A DNA stretch of 64,000 nucleotides from an uncultured Clostridia bacterium. GTDB taxonomy: Bacteria > Bacillota > Clostridia > Christensenellales > Borkfalkiaceae. Positions 52,781 to 61,758 of the stretch are shown piece by piece. The notes beneath the pieces are model-generated. The model was given only the letters and a program-made list of their open reading frames with translations, was not told the DNA's origin and did no database searches. A program made the translations under genes and the position numbers. The first letter of the stretch is position 1, and the number at the start of each line of letters is the position of its first letter. Location: positions 37,051 through 101,050 of the forward strand of contig CAKQME010000010.1 in NCBI GenBank assembly GCA_934254815.1, read 5' to 3'.

Positions 52781-54643
52781 ATGAAAGGTATCTCCGCTTA
52801 TTGCTTGAAAAACGGAATATTGTATATCGACGGCAAAGCAACTTTCGGTATAGGCAGTCATTATTATCCGTCGTATCATCCGAAAAAAGTTCCCGTTCCT
52901 GAAAACGTGGACAGAACGGGTGAAATGAAACGCGATTTTGCCGATATGAAAGCCGCGCATATAAATATCGTGCGCACGGCTGCGTTAGGCTCGTTTTTCG
53001 GCGGCGGAGATGAATTGACAGGCGATTTTCCTTTGGGAAAAACCATAGCCGAAGAACTCGGTAGGCTCGGAATCGCGCTTACCGTCCGTCTGAACGGGTA
53101 CGATAACGGAATAAACGAATACCCCGACGAAAAAATGCTCGACGAAAACGGAAAACCGCTCGACGGCGGCTGGTCGCAATTTATAACGAACAGCGTGTGT
53201 CATAGCGGAGCAAAGGAAGATAATCGTAAAGTCACCGTTGCCGGCGCGAAGTTTTTCGGTAAGTTCGATAACGTGGTAGGGTTTCAGATTTTCAATGAAC
53301 CCGCTTATCCTTACGTCGGTTTTTACGATTACAACCCGCACACCGTTGCGGAATATCTTAAAGCCCGCGCCGAAAAGGGCGAAGAACTGCCGGGCGGAGA
53401 ACCTCCGCGCCGCAGACCGACTTACGACGAATCGCCCGACGAGTGGATAAAATGGAGATTGTTCAATTCCGAAAAGTTTAACGATTATCTTAATTTTTTG
53501 GCTGAAGCCGCAAAGGGCGAAAAACCCGATGCGGAAACGTTTACCTGTATGACGTGTTGTCCCGTTCAGATCGGCAGCAGTATGCGCGGGGCGGACTATT
53601 TCCGCGTTGCCGAAAAAATGGATATCGTCGGAATAACTCTTTATCTCGATTGTAAAGGCGCGTTTTATTACGAACATTCGCGCGTAATGGATTATGCCGA
53701 AAGTGCGGCGGCGGCATTCGGTAAACATCTGTGGCTTATAGAATATAACGCTAAAACCGATATGTCGGCAAGGGATTTCGAGGTCGAAACCTATGCGGCG
53801 GCGGGTAGCGGAGCAAAGGGGATAATGTACTATCAATGGCGCGGTGATTACGTCGCTGACGGTTCGCCCGAACCCGACGGCTTCGGAATTGTTTATAACG
53901 ACCGTACTCCTACCCGAAAGTATAATTCGGCTATAAAAATGCACGATATGCTTTATCGCTTAAGCGACAGGCTGGTCTGCAAAGAGCGCGTAAGGCAGGG
54001 AGTGGGTATTCTGCACAGCGAAAGCGCAAACGCTTATTACGACGCGATCTGCAACGGAGATAATAAAAACGCCTGGAGCGGGAAAGAAACCAACATTTTT
54101 TCCGCAATGGACGTATACAGAAGTTTCAAACGACAATTCGTTTCGCTGCTCGCCGTAAGGGCGAGCGAACTCGACCGCCTGCCGTTCGACATTAAAGCGT
54201 TGATTGTTCCCGCCGAAAAAGGACTTTCCGACGAAGAACTGGCGAAGATAGAAAAATTCCGTCTCGACGGCGGCGAAGTATTCTGTTACGACGAATATCT
54301 CGATTCTTTCAAGCCTCTGAAATTCGAGGGTAAGTGGTATGAAACGTTTGAAATAGTTGAATTATACGCGACTAAAATCGCAACTGTAACGGATAAAAAG
54401 GTCGATCTGAAATTTTTACGGGACGAAAAAGAATACGCGATAACGGTTATCGACTTTGCCGAGGACGAACGCGAAATCGATAATCTTGAAATAGAATTGT
54501 CTGCGGCAGTAAGCGGCGACGACTGTTTGTTCGTAAGCGGCGATAAAACTTCGGCATTGCCGATAGTCGTAAGCGGACGAAATAAAAAGGTAATTATCCC
54601 GAAACTTGTAAACGGCGGAATTTTATTTGTAAACAGAGGATAG
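52781..54643 (+). CDS. GH42-like clan-A beta-glycosidase
   Basis: A 620-residue cytoplasmic enzyme. The barrel begins NGILYIDGKATFGIGSHYYPSYHP and shows VGFQIFNEPAYP (acid/base Glu173), LWLIEYNAK (nucleophile Glu321) and GIMYYQWRGD. A domain resembling the GH42 glutamine-amidotransferase-like fold follows (ASELDRLPFDIKALIVPAEKGLSDEEL) and a beta C-terminal domain. Most GH42 enzymes are beta-galactosidases; the sequence is divergent, so the substrate may differ. In operon with the sugar importer and CE4. Confidence 0.8.
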   Translation: MKGISAYCLKNGILYIDGKATFGIGSHYYPSYHPKKVPVPENVDRTGEMKRDFADMKAAHINIVRTAALGSFFGGGDELTGDFPLGKTIAEELGRLGIALTVRLNGYDNGINEYPDEKMLDENGKPLDGGWSQFITNSVCHSGAKEDNRKVTVAGAKFFGKFDNVVGFQIFNEPAYPYVGFYDYNPHTVAEYLKARAEKGEELPGGEPPRRRPTYDESPDEWIKWRLFNSEKFNDYLNFLAEAAKGEKPDAETFTCMTCCPVQIGSSMRGADYFRVAEKMDIVGITLYLDCKGAFYYEHSRVMDYAESAAAAFGKHLWLIEYNAKTDMSARDFEVETYAAAGSGAKGIMYYQWRGDYVADGSPEPDGFGIVYNDRTPTRKYNSAIKMHDMLYRLSDRLVCKERVRQGVGILHSESANAYYDAICNGDNKNAWSGKETNIFSAMDVYRSFKRQFVSLLAVRASELDRLPFDIKALIVPAEKGLSDEELAKIEKFRLDGGEVFCYDEYLDSFKPLKFEGKWYETFEIVELYATKIATVTDKKVDLKFLRDEKEYAITVIDFAEDEREIDNLEIELSAAVSGDDCLFVSGDKTSALPIVVSGRNKKVIIPKLVNGGILFVNRG

Positions 54644-54646
54644 AAT

Positions 54647-55312
54647 ATGGCAAAGTATGTAACGTTCAGTTTTGACGACGGAATAGAGCAGGACAGAAGA
54701 TTTGTACATGAACTGAACAAATACGGGTATAAGGCGACTTTCAATATAAATACAGGTATACAGACCCGCGCGAATCAATGGGTAAACGAGGGCGTCGAAA
54801 TTCATCGTATGAATATTAAAGGGCTTAAAAAGCTTTACGCCGAGCATGAAGTAGCCGTGCATAGCCTTACGCACCCTTTTCTTGATAAACTCGACGAAGA
54901 AACGGTTTATAACGAGTTGTATTACGATAAAAAGAACATCGAAGAATGGTTCGACTGCGAAGTGGTCGGAATGGCTTACCCTTACGGAACGTATAATGAT
55001 TCCGTTATAAAAACAGCCCGCGATATCGGTATAAGATATGCGCGGACGGCGGGAACGAGTATGAAATTTACGGTCGGCGACGATTTGATGAAGTATACGG
55101 GAACGTGTCATTTTTCAAACGCCGAAATTTTCCGTCTGATCGACGAATTCGATTTGTTGCCCGACGACGGAACGCGGCAGGTTCTGTACATATGGGGGCA
55201 TACCTACGAATTCGACGTGCTTAACAAATGGGGGCTTTTAACCGACATTTTAGAAAGACTGAAAACCGTAAAAGCCGAATTTGTTACCAACAGACAGGCG
55301 TTCGGTTTATAA
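54647..55312 (+). CDS. Leaderless CE4-type deacetylase, probably cytoplasmic
   Basis: A 221-residue NodB-like protein without signal peptide: YVTFSFDDGIEQD (Asp10/Asp11), VAVHSLTHPF (His72/His76), GMAYPYGTYND, and VLYIWGHTYEF. It starts 3 bp after the GH42-like stop and closes the importer operon. Its position suggests deacetylation of imported oligosaccharides inside the cell, which is inference; most CE4 enzymes act outside. Confidence 0.85.
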   Translation: MAKYVTFSFDDGIEQDRRFVHELNKYGYKATFNINTGIQTRANQWVNEGVEIHRMNIKGLKKLYAEHEVAVHSLTHPFLDKLDEETVYNELYYDKKNIEEWFDCEVVGMAYPYGTYNDSVIKTARDIGIRYARTAGTSMKFTVGDDLMKYTGTCHFSNAEIFRLIDEFDLLPDDGTRQVLYIWGHTYEFDVLNKWGLLTDILERLKTVKAEFVTNRQAFGL

Positions 55313-55326
55313 GTATCGGCAGCAAA

Positions 55327-56151
55327 TCAGGTCTTGTAGAACTTGTTCATACTTCTTCTGTAATCGTTGGGCGTGATTTTTACTTCGCGCTTAAAAATCG
55401 CGTTGAAGTATGATTGCGAACTGAACCCGCAAGTTATAACTATATCCGTAATCGTCGCGTCGCTTTCGAGAAGCATTTTCTTCGCGGCGTTTATTTTTTG
55501 TTTGATAATGTATTGATGCGGAGTAATGCCCGTAACCTGCGTAAACAATTTATGGAAGTAATTCGGGCTTAAAAAAACGTGATTCGCAACGTCTTTTAAT
55601 TGTATGTTGCGGTTGTAATTTTTAATAATGAATTTCTTCGCTTCGGTTATCGCTTTTGAAACGTTGCCGTTTACGAATTTCTGTTTTTCGTAAAAATCCC
55701 GGTTTTCGGCAAGTCTGAAAACTATTTCGTTTATGTGACCGATAATCCGTAGTTCGGAATACACGTTGTCCGACGAATCGGGCGGATATTTCAGAAGCGA
55801 GAAAAATCTGTCGAGAAAAACCTTGGCTCCGAAAGCCTGCATTTGCGTGGGAAGAGTGTCGAGTATTTCCTTGATTATTCCGTCTTCGGCGGAAAGGTAT
55901 AAATAATAACACTTGAACGGGTTTATAGAATATCTTACGTCGCCGGGTTTGCAGATGATCAGAGAGTATTGTTCTATATCGTATTTTACGTCGTTTACGA
56001 AAGTTGTTCCCGATTTGGAAAGATATAATTCGATCTCGTAATGGCGACAAATTCTGGGCGGCGTGGTGGTTACTTTTTTATGTATCCATTCCGCTTGCGC
56101 AGAATCGAAATAACCCGCGCCTATGTAGTTGAAACGAGAGATAAGTTCCAT
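55327..56151 (-). CDS. AraC-family transcriptional regulator
   Basis: A 274-residue regulator: N-terminal cupin-like sensing region (YEIELYLSKSGTTFVNDVKYDIEQYSLIICKPGDVRYSI) and C-terminal double HTH (IQLKDVANHVFLSPNYFHKLFTQVTGITPHQYIIKQKINAAKKML and a second half ending ITPNDYRRSM). AraC proteins of this type activate sugar-use genes upon ligand binding. It is convergent with the importer operon and is the natural candidate regulator of this locus. Confidence 0.93.
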   Translation of the reverse strand: MELISRFNYIGAGYFDSAQAEWIHKKVTTTPPRICRHYEIELYLSKSGTTFVNDVKYDIEQYSLIICKPGDVRYSINPFKCYYLYLSAEDGIIKEILDTLPTQMQAFGAKVFLDRFFSLLKYPPDSSDNVYSELRIIGHINEIVFRLAENRDFYEKQKFVNGNVSKAITEAKKFIIKNYNRNIQLKDVANHVFLSPNYFHKLFTQVTGITPHQYIIKQKINAAKKMLLESDATITDIVITCGFSSQSYFNAIFKREVKITPNDYRRSMNKFYKT

Positions 56152-56438
56152 AGGTTTTCTCCGATTGAAAAAAGTAATATTTCAATATTTTCCGTTTATT
56201 ACAGTATAACATTTTTTAACGTAAAAATCAATCGAAACCGCAATATTCGCGCTATAAATTTAGCCCTTGACGAGTTTAACTCCCCAAGGGCTGTGAAAAC
56301 GCTTTTTTACGCGACGCGCCGAACTTGCGAAAATTAAAAATTTAATTATCCGACGTGTTTTCCGCAAAGCTCAAAGAGCCATACATCGGGCGTAAGCGAA
56401 TCGTCCCGCCGTACAGGCGACAGATGTGTTTTTGTGGT
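56152..56438. other. Intergenic region with a hairpin (56262-56292)
   Basis: It holds the AraC promoter side (a TTATACT box about 56205-56211 on the - strand) and a stem AGCCCTTG/CAAGGGCT (56262-56269, 56285-56292) with inner GAGTT/AACTC pairing. It may terminate the upstream helical-protein gene on the - strand. No gene is visible. Confidence 0.45.
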
Positions 56439-56879
56439 TTATATCAGTTTTTTCATTCGCTCTTCGTAATCCTCTTCGAGAGCTTTAAGTTCTTCGGTGA
56501 AAGCGCGTGTTTTTTCGCCTAATTCTTTTGCGTGATTGTTTAAAATTTCCGCAAGCTCCGTAATGCCCATAACCGTGCCTTTTACCATAAGTTCCGCTAT
56601 ATGTGAAGCCGAACTGTCGGTTAAAGTATTCATTTTTACCGCGGTGAACATAAAAGCCTTTTTCATAACTCCGATATCCTGCGGTTCGACCCCCGTTTCT
56701 TTCATATAAGAGCTGAGTTTTCCGATATACTTTTCATAGCCCTCGTATTCGCGGGAGAGTTCGGCTTTCATTTTTTCGTCTTCGGTCTCCTCTATTACGT
56801 TCGAAATAGACTGTAAACCGATATGCGCGTTTTTGTATACCGAAAGCAGAACTTCTTTATCGATGTTTTTTTCTTCCAT
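56439..56879 (-). CDS. Helical protein of unknown function
   Basis: A 146-residue all-helical protein (MEEKNIDKEVLLSVYKNAHIGLQSISNVIEETEDEKMKAEL...) ending in a Glu/Lys-rich coiled-coil segment (LEEDYEERMKKLI). The shape resembles four-helix-bundle proteins such as DUF2383-like or DUF892-like groups, but the sequence gives no firm match. The ATG has a GGAGG site. It is divergent from the rplU promoter. Confidence 0.65.
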   Translation of the reverse strand: MEEKNIDKEVLLSVYKNAHIGLQSISNVIEETEDEKMKAELSREYEGYEKYIGKLSSYMKETGVEPQDIGVMKKAFMFTAVKMNTLTDSSASHIAELMVKGTVMGITELAEILNNHAKELGEKTRAFTEELKALEEDYEERMKKLI

Positions 56880-56964
56880 AAATATCCTCCATAGAACTTA
56901 TATTCCATTCGGATACAGTATGAGTAAATATGATAAAAAATATTCCGTTAAGAAGTAAAAACGT

Positions 56965-56993
56965 TTGACAAGGCGTAAAAAATAATGTATAAT
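56965..56993 (+). promoter_or_regulatory. Consensus promoter of rplU-rpmA
   Basis: TTGACA (56965-56970), a 17-bp spacer and TATAAT (56988-56993), both boxes perfect. Transcription should start near 57000. Confidence 0.9.
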
Positions 56994-56999
56994 TAACAA

Positions 57000-57086
57000 G
57001 AACCGCTCGGAAAGGGCTTTTTTAAGTTGCAGTGCAACGCCCGAATATTATTCCCGGCGAGATTAGACAGGAGGTCTATTTTTCAG
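57000..57086 (+). ncRNA. Candidate L21 leader of rplU
   Basis: The roughly 87-base leader contains a small stem (GTTGC/GCAAC at about 57027-57039) and CCCG/CGGG-type segments before the AGGAGG site. Autoregulatory L21 leaders are known before rplU in Bacillota; I propose but cannot confirm it here. Confidence 0.4.
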
Positions 57087-57398
57087 ATGTACGCTATAAT
57101 CGAAAACGGAAGCAAACAGTACAAAGTAGCCGTCGACGAGATCGTAAAATTCGAAAAGCTCAACGCAAACGTAGGCGATAAAGTTACTTTTAACGTTTTG
57201 CTTATTTCGGACGAAAACGGTATCAAGACCGCGGCTGAAGCAGCCAAGTATACTGCAGAGGGCGAAGTTCTTGCTCAGGATAAAGAGAAGAAAATAATCG
57301 TTTACAAATACAAGGCAAAGAAGAACGAGAGAAAGAAACAGGGTCACAGACAGCCTTTCACCAAGGTAAAGATCCTTTCTATTTCTGAAAAGGCGTAA
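57087..57398 (+). CDS. rplU: 50S ribosomal protein L21
   Basis: A 103-residue protein starting MYAIIENGSKQYKVAVDE and ending KKQGHRQPFTKVKI, both typical of L21. It binds 23S rRNA domain VI and L20. The true start is the ATG at 57087 after AGGAGG; an earlier in-frame ATG at 57027 lies in the leader. It is followed after 17 bp by rpmA; the usual intervening ysxB/prp gene is missing. Confidence 0.97.
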   Translation: MYAIIENGSKQYKVAVDEIVKFEKLNANVGDKVTFNVLLISDENGIKTAAEAAKYTAEGEVLAQDKEKKIIVYKYKAKKNERKKQGHRQPFTKVKILSISEKA

Positions 57399-57415
57399 CA
57401 GGAGGTTCGGATAAT

Positions 57416-57697
57416 ATGATATTTATAAGTTTATTCGCGCACCACAAAGGAATGGGCAGCACGGACAACGGCCGTGACAGTAATGCGAAACGCCTCGGCG
57501 CAAAGAGAGCCGACGGACAGTTCGTTCTTGCGGGCAATATTCTCGTAAGACAGAGAGGAACAAAGATTCACCCCGGAAAGAACGTAGGTATCGGCAGCGA
57601 CGATACGTTGTACGCTCTTGTTGACGGAGTCGTCAGATTTGAAAGACTCGGCAGAGACAAAAAACAGGTTTGCGTTTACGCGACTGAAAATAACTGA
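57416..57697 (+). CDS. rpmA: 50S ribosomal protein L27 with N-terminal extension
   Basis: A 93-residue L27: the core GSTDNGRDSNAKRLGAKRADGQFV and RQRGTKIHPGKNVGIGSDDTLYAL is conserved. The N-terminus is MIFISLFAHHKG, equivalent to the Bacillota extension that ends in a Phe-Ala cleavage site (LFAHHKG here) removed by the protease Prp so that L27 can reach the peptidyl-transferase centre. Prp is normally encoded between rplU and rpmA; no such gene is in the 17-bp gap. Has a GGAGG site. Confidence 0.96.
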   Translation: MIFISLFAHHKGMGSTDNGRDSNAKRLGAKRADGQFVLAGNILVRQRGTKIHPGKNVGIGSDDTLYALVDGVVRFERLGRDKKQVCVYATENN

Positions 57698-57704
57698 AAT
57701 GACG

Positions 57705-57730
57705 AACGGGCGTAGCGATACGCCCGTTTT
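57705..57730 (+). terminator. Intrinsic terminator of rplU-rpmA
   Basis: AACGGGCGTA (57705-57714) and TACGCCCGTT (57719-57728) form a ten-bp stem with a four-base loop, followed by TTACTTTAA. The ogg gene starts 12 bp later, perhaps using readthrough. Confidence 0.75.
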
Positions 57731-57741
57731 ACTTTAATAAA

Positions 57742-58578
57742 ATGCGGATAGAATACGAAAGCAAATATTTTAACGTGAAAGATACGCTCGAATGCGGGCA
57801 GATTTTTCGTTTCAGACAATTCGAAAAAGGTTATCTTGTATTTTCGAAAGATAAGGCGTGCTACGCTTATAACGATGGCGAACGAGCCGTAATCGTCTGC
57901 GATGACGAAGATAAAGATTATTTTACCGACTTTTTCGATCTCGGCAGAGATTATGAAAAAATTTGTTCGTTTGCCGAGACCTGCGGGTTCGAAGTGGTAA
58001 AAAAAGCAGCCGCGCAAGCTTCGGGCGTGAGAATTTTAAATCAGGAAAAGCAGGAAACGCTGTTTTCTTTTCTCACTTCGCAAAACAACCATATTCCGCG
58101 TATAAAAGGTATAATCGAGCGTACTTGCGAAGCTCGCGGAGAAAAGAAAAGTTTTTCGGGCGAGGAATATTACTCTTTCCCATCGGCAAGCGCGCTTTAC
58201 GACGATAAAATCGATTTTTATAACGGGTTGGGCTACGGTTATCGCTCCGACTTTATTCGTCTTGCGGCAAACGCCTTAAAAAATGACCCGACCGCGCTCG
58301 ACGGGCTTTCGGAATTGCCTACGTCGGAACTGAAAAAATCGCTTATGTCTTTTAAAGGCGTAGGACCTAAAGTTGCCGATTGCGTTTCGCTTTTCGCGTA
58401 TCACAGAACCGACGCTTTTCCCGTGGATACCTGGATAGAAAAACTGTATCGCGAAGATTTCGGCGGAAAGGAAAAAGACCGTAATAAAATAACGAAGTTT
58501 TTTACCGATACGTTCGGTGAAAATTCGGGTTATGTTCAGCAATATGTGTTTTATTATAAACGAAATTTAAATATTTAA
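57742..58578 (+). CDS. 8-oxoguanine DNA glycosylase/AP lyase (OGG1-like, HhH-GPD)
   Basis: A 278-residue DNA repair enzyme. The N-terminal beta domain begins with FNVKDTLECGQIFRF, a motif of OGG-type proteins. The helix-hairpin-helix has FKGVGPKVADCV (catalytic Lys210) and the catalytic aspartate lies in VDTWIEK (Asp229). It removes 8-oxoguanine and nicks the site. Start ATG is 12 bp after the rpmA terminator without a strong ribosome binding site. Confidence 0.92.
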   Translation: MRIEYESKYFNVKDTLECGQIFRFRQFEKGYLVFSKDKACYAYNDGERAVIVCDDEDKDYFTDFFDLGRDYEKICSFAETCGFEVVKKAAAQASGVRILNQEKQETLFSFLTSQNNHIPRIKGIIERTCEARGEKKSFSGEEYYSFPSASALYDDKIDFYNGLGYGYRSDFIRLAANALKNDPTALDGLSELPTSELKKSLMSFKGVGPKVADCVSLFAYHRTDAFPVDTWIEKLYREDFGGKEKDRNKITKFFTDTFGENSGYVQQYVFYYKRNLNI

Positions 58579-58583
58579 ATTTT

Positions 58584-58609
58584 ACGCAACCGTAGCGTTG
58601 CGTTTTTTT
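58584..58609 (+). terminator. Intrinsic terminator of the ogg gene
   Basis: ACGCAAC (58584-58590) and GTTGCGT (58597-58603) with seven T residues after it. A TATAAT box (58621-58626) for pyruvate kinase lies 17 bp beyond, with TTGCGT inside the terminator stem as the possible -35. Confidence 0.85.
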
Positions 58610-58676
58610 ATTTTCTGTGATATAATACAATAGAAAACGCGCAAGCGCGAAGCATTTAATTTAAATGGGGTAGTTT

Positions 58677-60089
58677 ATGAAAAAGACAAAAATAGTATGT
58701 ACGTTAGGACCTGCAAGCGATACCAAAGAGACTATTTCCGCTATGTTTGACGCGGGCATGAACGTATGCCGCCTTAATTTTTCGCACGGCACGCATGAAG
58801 AGCAGCTTAAAAAAATAAACATTATCAAAGAATTGAGAGAGGAACGCAATATTCCGCTTCCTATAATGCTCGATACCAAAGGACCGGAATTTCGTACAGG
58901 CAGATATAAAAGCGGTAAAATATCGCTTAAAAAGGGCGATAAATTTATTTTTACCTCCGACGATATTCTTGGCGACGAAACCCGCGTTTCCGTATCGTAT
59001 AAGCAGATTGCCGAAGCTATGCAAAAGGGCGATAAGATATTGTTGAATAACGGGCTGATGTCTTTCGTCGTCGACGAGGTCAAGGGTAACGACGTATTCA
59101 CAACCGTGCTTGTCGGCGGCGAGACTTCCGACCACAGAAGTATGTTTTTCCCCGATAAACATCTCAAACTCGATTTTCTTTCCGAGCAGGATAAAAAAGA
59201 TCTGTTGTTCGGCATAGAGTGCGGGGTGGATTTCATTGCGCTTTCGTTTGTCTCCTGTAAAGAAGATATAGAAGTCGTAAGGGAATTTTTAAAGGCGAAC
59301 GGCGGCGAAGATATAGATCTGATTGCTAAAATAGAAAACCGCACGGGCGTAAATAACCTTGAAAGCATATTGAAAGCTTCAGACGGGGTAATGGTCGCAA
59401 GGGGAGATCTCGGCGTAGAAATCCCTTACGAAGAATTGCCGAATATACAAAAGCATATAATAGATATGAGCAGAATACTCGGAAAACGTTGTATAACCGC
59501 TACCGAAATGCTCGAATCGATGACGCATAATAAACGCCCTACGAGAGCGGAAATTTCCGACGTTGCTAACGCCGTTTACGACGGAACGAGCGCCGTTATG
59601 CTTTCGGGTGAAACCGCGGCGGGCGAGTATGTGGTGGAAGCCGTTCAGGCTATGGCTAAAATAGTCGAACAAGCCGAACATAACAGAATATATATACAGA
59701 TTATTCCGGAAGAGGAATTTGTTATATCGTCGGTGGGCGAAGCTCTGTCTCACTCGGCGTGTACGCTTGCGCATGATTTAGGCGCGAAAGCGATAGTCGT
59801 GTGTACCCGTACGGGTATGACCGCGAGAATGGTTTCGCGTTTCCGCCCCGAAGAGCCTATCATCGGTATGACTACCGATAAAAAAGCGTTCAGAAAACTC
59901 GCGCTTTCCTGGGGTGTTACTCCGATTATGAGCGAAGAATATTCGTCGCTCGATATACTGTTTTATTTCGCAAAGCAATGCGCGCTTAGCAGCGGACTTG
60001 CGAAAAAAGGCGATAAAGTGGTAATTACGGGCGGAACCCCTATCGGCAGAGGCGGAAATTCAAGCCTTATCAATATACAGACGTTGTAA
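58677..60089 (+). CDS. pyk: Pyruvate kinase
   Basis: A 470-residue glycolytic enzyme that makes ATP and pyruvate from phosphoenolpyruvate. Visible: KTKIVCTLGPASDTKETI, MNVCRLNFSHGTHEEQ, IMLDTKGPEFRTG, IDLIAKIENRTGVNN (catalytic region), VMVARGDLGVEIP and TATEMLESMTHNKRPTRAEISDVANAVYDGTSAVMLSGETA. It lacks the C-terminal PEP-utiliser extension found in Bacillus pyruvate kinases, so it is the short type. Expressed alone, with a terminator after it. Confidence 0.97.
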   Translation: MKKTKIVCTLGPASDTKETISAMFDAGMNVCRLNFSHGTHEEQLKKINIIKELREERNIPLPIMLDTKGPEFRTGRYKSGKISLKKGDKFIFTSDDILGDETRVSVSYKQIAEAMQKGDKILLNNGLMSFVVDEVKGNDVFTTVLVGGETSDHRSMFFPDKHLKLDFLSEQDKKDLLFGIECGVDFIALSFVSCKEDIEVVREFLKANGGEDIDLIAKIENRTGVNNLESILKASDGVMVARGDLGVEIPYEELPNIQKHIIDMSRILGKRCITATEMLESMTHNKRPTRAEISDVANAVYDGTSAVMLSGETAAGEYVVEAVQAMAKIVEQAEHNRIYIQIIPEEEFVISSVGEALSHSACTLAHDLGAKAIVVCTRTGMTARMVSRFRPEEPIIGMTTDKKAFRKLALSWGVTPIMSEEYSSLDILFYFAKQCALSSGLAKKGDKVVITGGTPIGRGGNSSLINIQTL

Positions 60090-60111
60090 TATCGTCGGGT
60101 TATGACCGATG

Positions 60112-60144
60112 AAAAAAAAGCTTGTCGTATCGGCAAGCTTTTTT
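60112..60144. terminator. Bidirectional terminator between pyk and ung
   Basis: AAAAGCTTGTCG and CGGCAAGCTTTT (one G-U pair) form a long stem with a three-base loop, with A- and T-runs on either side, ending both convergent genes. Confidence 0.9.
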
Positions 60145-60149
60145 ATGTT

Positions 60150-60821
60150 TTATTTGTTTAAATCCCATTCTATAGGGGTTTGTCCGTTTTTAATCAGAAA
60201 AGCGTTCGTCAGCGAAAACGGGCAGCTTCCGAAAAATCCGTTATAACACGATAACGGGCTTGGGTGCGCGCTTTCGAGTATAAGATGCTTTGCGGTGTTT
60301 ATAAATTTCTTTTTGCTGCGTGCGTTCGACCCCCAGAGTATAAATACCATCGGCTTGTCTCTTTTCGAAAGAAGTTTAATCACTTCGTCGGTAAATTCCG
60401 TCCAGCCGCAGTCTTTGTGCGAGTTAGCCGCGCCGCGCCTTACGGTAAGAGTTGTGTTGAGTAGCAAAACTCCTTGTTTTGCCCATTTCGTAAGGTCTCC
60501 GCTGTCGGGTTCGTCTATACCGAGATCGTTTTTTATTTCTTTGTATATATTTACGAGCGACGGCGGGAGCCTGGTGCCGTCCTTAACCGAAAAACATAAT
60601 CCGTGCGCCTGTCCGGGTTCGTGATACGGGTCCTGCCCTAAAATTACGGCTTTTACCTGCGAATACGGCGTCAGCTTGAAAGCGTTGAAAATATCGTACA
60701 TCGACGGATATATCGTGCGCGTAGAGTATTCCTCTTTCAGAAATTGCCTTATTTTCGCATAGTTCTCGCTTTTAAAAAGGGGAGTTAAAATACTGTCCCA
60801 GTCGTTACCTATCGTTATCAT
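60150..60821 (-). CDS. ung: Uracil-DNA glycosylase, family 1
   Basis: A 223-residue repair enzyme that removes uracil from DNA. Motif A is ILGQDPYHEPGQAHGLCFSV (catalytic Asp64 in GQDPYH) and the C-terminal HPSPLSCYNGFFGSCPFS supplies the DNA-intercalation loop. Length and motifs are normal. The start overlaps the end of the glycosyltransferase gene by 17 bp, and both are on the - strand. Confidence 0.97.
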   Translation of the reverse strand: MITIGNDWDSILTPLFKSENYAKIRQFLKEEYSTRTIYPSMYDIFNAFKLTPYSQVKAVILGQDPYHEPGQAHGLCFSVKDGTRLPPSLVNIYKEIKNDLGIDEPDSGDLTKWAKQGVLLLNTTLTVRRGAANSHKDCGWTEFTDEVIKLLSKRDKPMVFILWGSNARSKKKFINTAKHLILESAHPSPLSCYNGFFGSCPFSLTNAFLIKNGQTPIEWDLNK

Positions 60822-61758
60822 TTTCGTCTCCGAAATTTATTTTGTCGCGTTCGATATATACGGGGCGGCGTTTTACTTCGTCGTAGACGTAGCCGAGATA
60901 TACGTTTGTTATTCCGTTTGCCGAAAGCAATACCGAAAGCGCAAGCCCGATTGACGGAAACAACCAGGCGACAAGCGGCAAAGGCTTTCCGATACACGCT
61001 AAAACTATGAAAGCTATAAACGCCGCCAGAGAGCAAAGCCCCGTGAATACGCCGACTTTAAGCGAAATGAAAAGGGGTTTGTTGCTGTAAGGAATAATTC
61101 CCGTTTCGGCGGTTTTAAGCATTTTCTTTACGGTGAATTTGGTTTCTCCGAGTTCTCGCTCGGCGCGGTCGAATTCCACGAACGCCTCTTTGAATCCGAC
61201 CCAAGCCGTCTGTATGCGCAGATACCTGCTGCGTTCGGGCAGGGAAAGTATCGCGTTTATAACTTTGCGGTCGTACAGTTTGAATTCGCCCGAACCTTTA
61301 GGCATCGCCACGCCGGACATATCCGAAAGCGCGTTCATAAACGCCGCCGAAGTAAATTTTTTGAATATCGTTTCTCCGCGCCGTTTTTTGCGTATTCCGT
61401 GTACTACGTCGTACCCCTCCTGCCATTTGGCTATCATTTCGGGGAATATTTCCGGCGGGTCCTGAAGGTCCGCGTCTATCAGAATCGCGCATTCTCCGCC
61501 GCAATTTTTAAGCCCGCATAAAAACGCGGGTTGTTGCCCGAAGTTTCTTGAAAGATTTATCGCCTTTATCCGCTTGTCGGCTTTGCAATGCTCGGCTAAA
61601 ATTTCCGCGCTTCTGTCCTTGCTTCCGTCGTTTACGGCGATTATTTCGTAGGGGTATCCCGTTTTATCCATTATCGCGGTTACTCGCCCGAAAAACATCG
61701 GCAAACTTTCTTCTTCGTTGTAAACGGGCGTAATAACGCTAATTTTTGGCTTTTCCAT
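60805..61758 (-). CDS. GtrB/DPM1-like membrane glycosyltransferase (GT2)
   Basis: A 317-residue enzyme: GT2 domain with VITPVYNEEESL, AVNDGSKDRS, LIDADLQDPPE (metal-binding DxD-type) and FKLYDRKV, followed by two C-terminal membrane helices (about residues 235-262 and 268-292). Relatives transfer glucose or another sugar to undecaprenyl phosphate for wall or lipid modification. The acceptor-side GtrA and glucosyltransferase are not in view. Confidence 0.9.
   Translation of the reverse strand: MEKPKISVITPVYNEEESLPMFFGRVTAIMDKTGYPYEIIAVNDGSKDRSAEILAEHCKADKRIKAINLSRNFGQQPAFLCGLKNCGGECAILIDADLQDPPEIFPEMIAKWQEGYDVVHGIRKKRRGETIFKKFTSAAFMNALSDMSGVAMPKGSGEFKLYDRKVINAILSLPERSRYLRIQTAWVGFKEAFVEFDRAERELGETKFTVKKMLKTAETGIIPYSNKPLFISLKVGVFTGLCSLAAFIAFIVLACIGKPLPLVAWLFPSIGLALSVLLSANGITNVYLGYVYDEVKRRPVYIERDKINFGDENDNDR

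Noticed and set aside
52985..53944. 319-residue antisense ORF within the GH42-like gene
   Set aside because: Composition and lack of motifs show it is the complement of the hydrolase coding frame.
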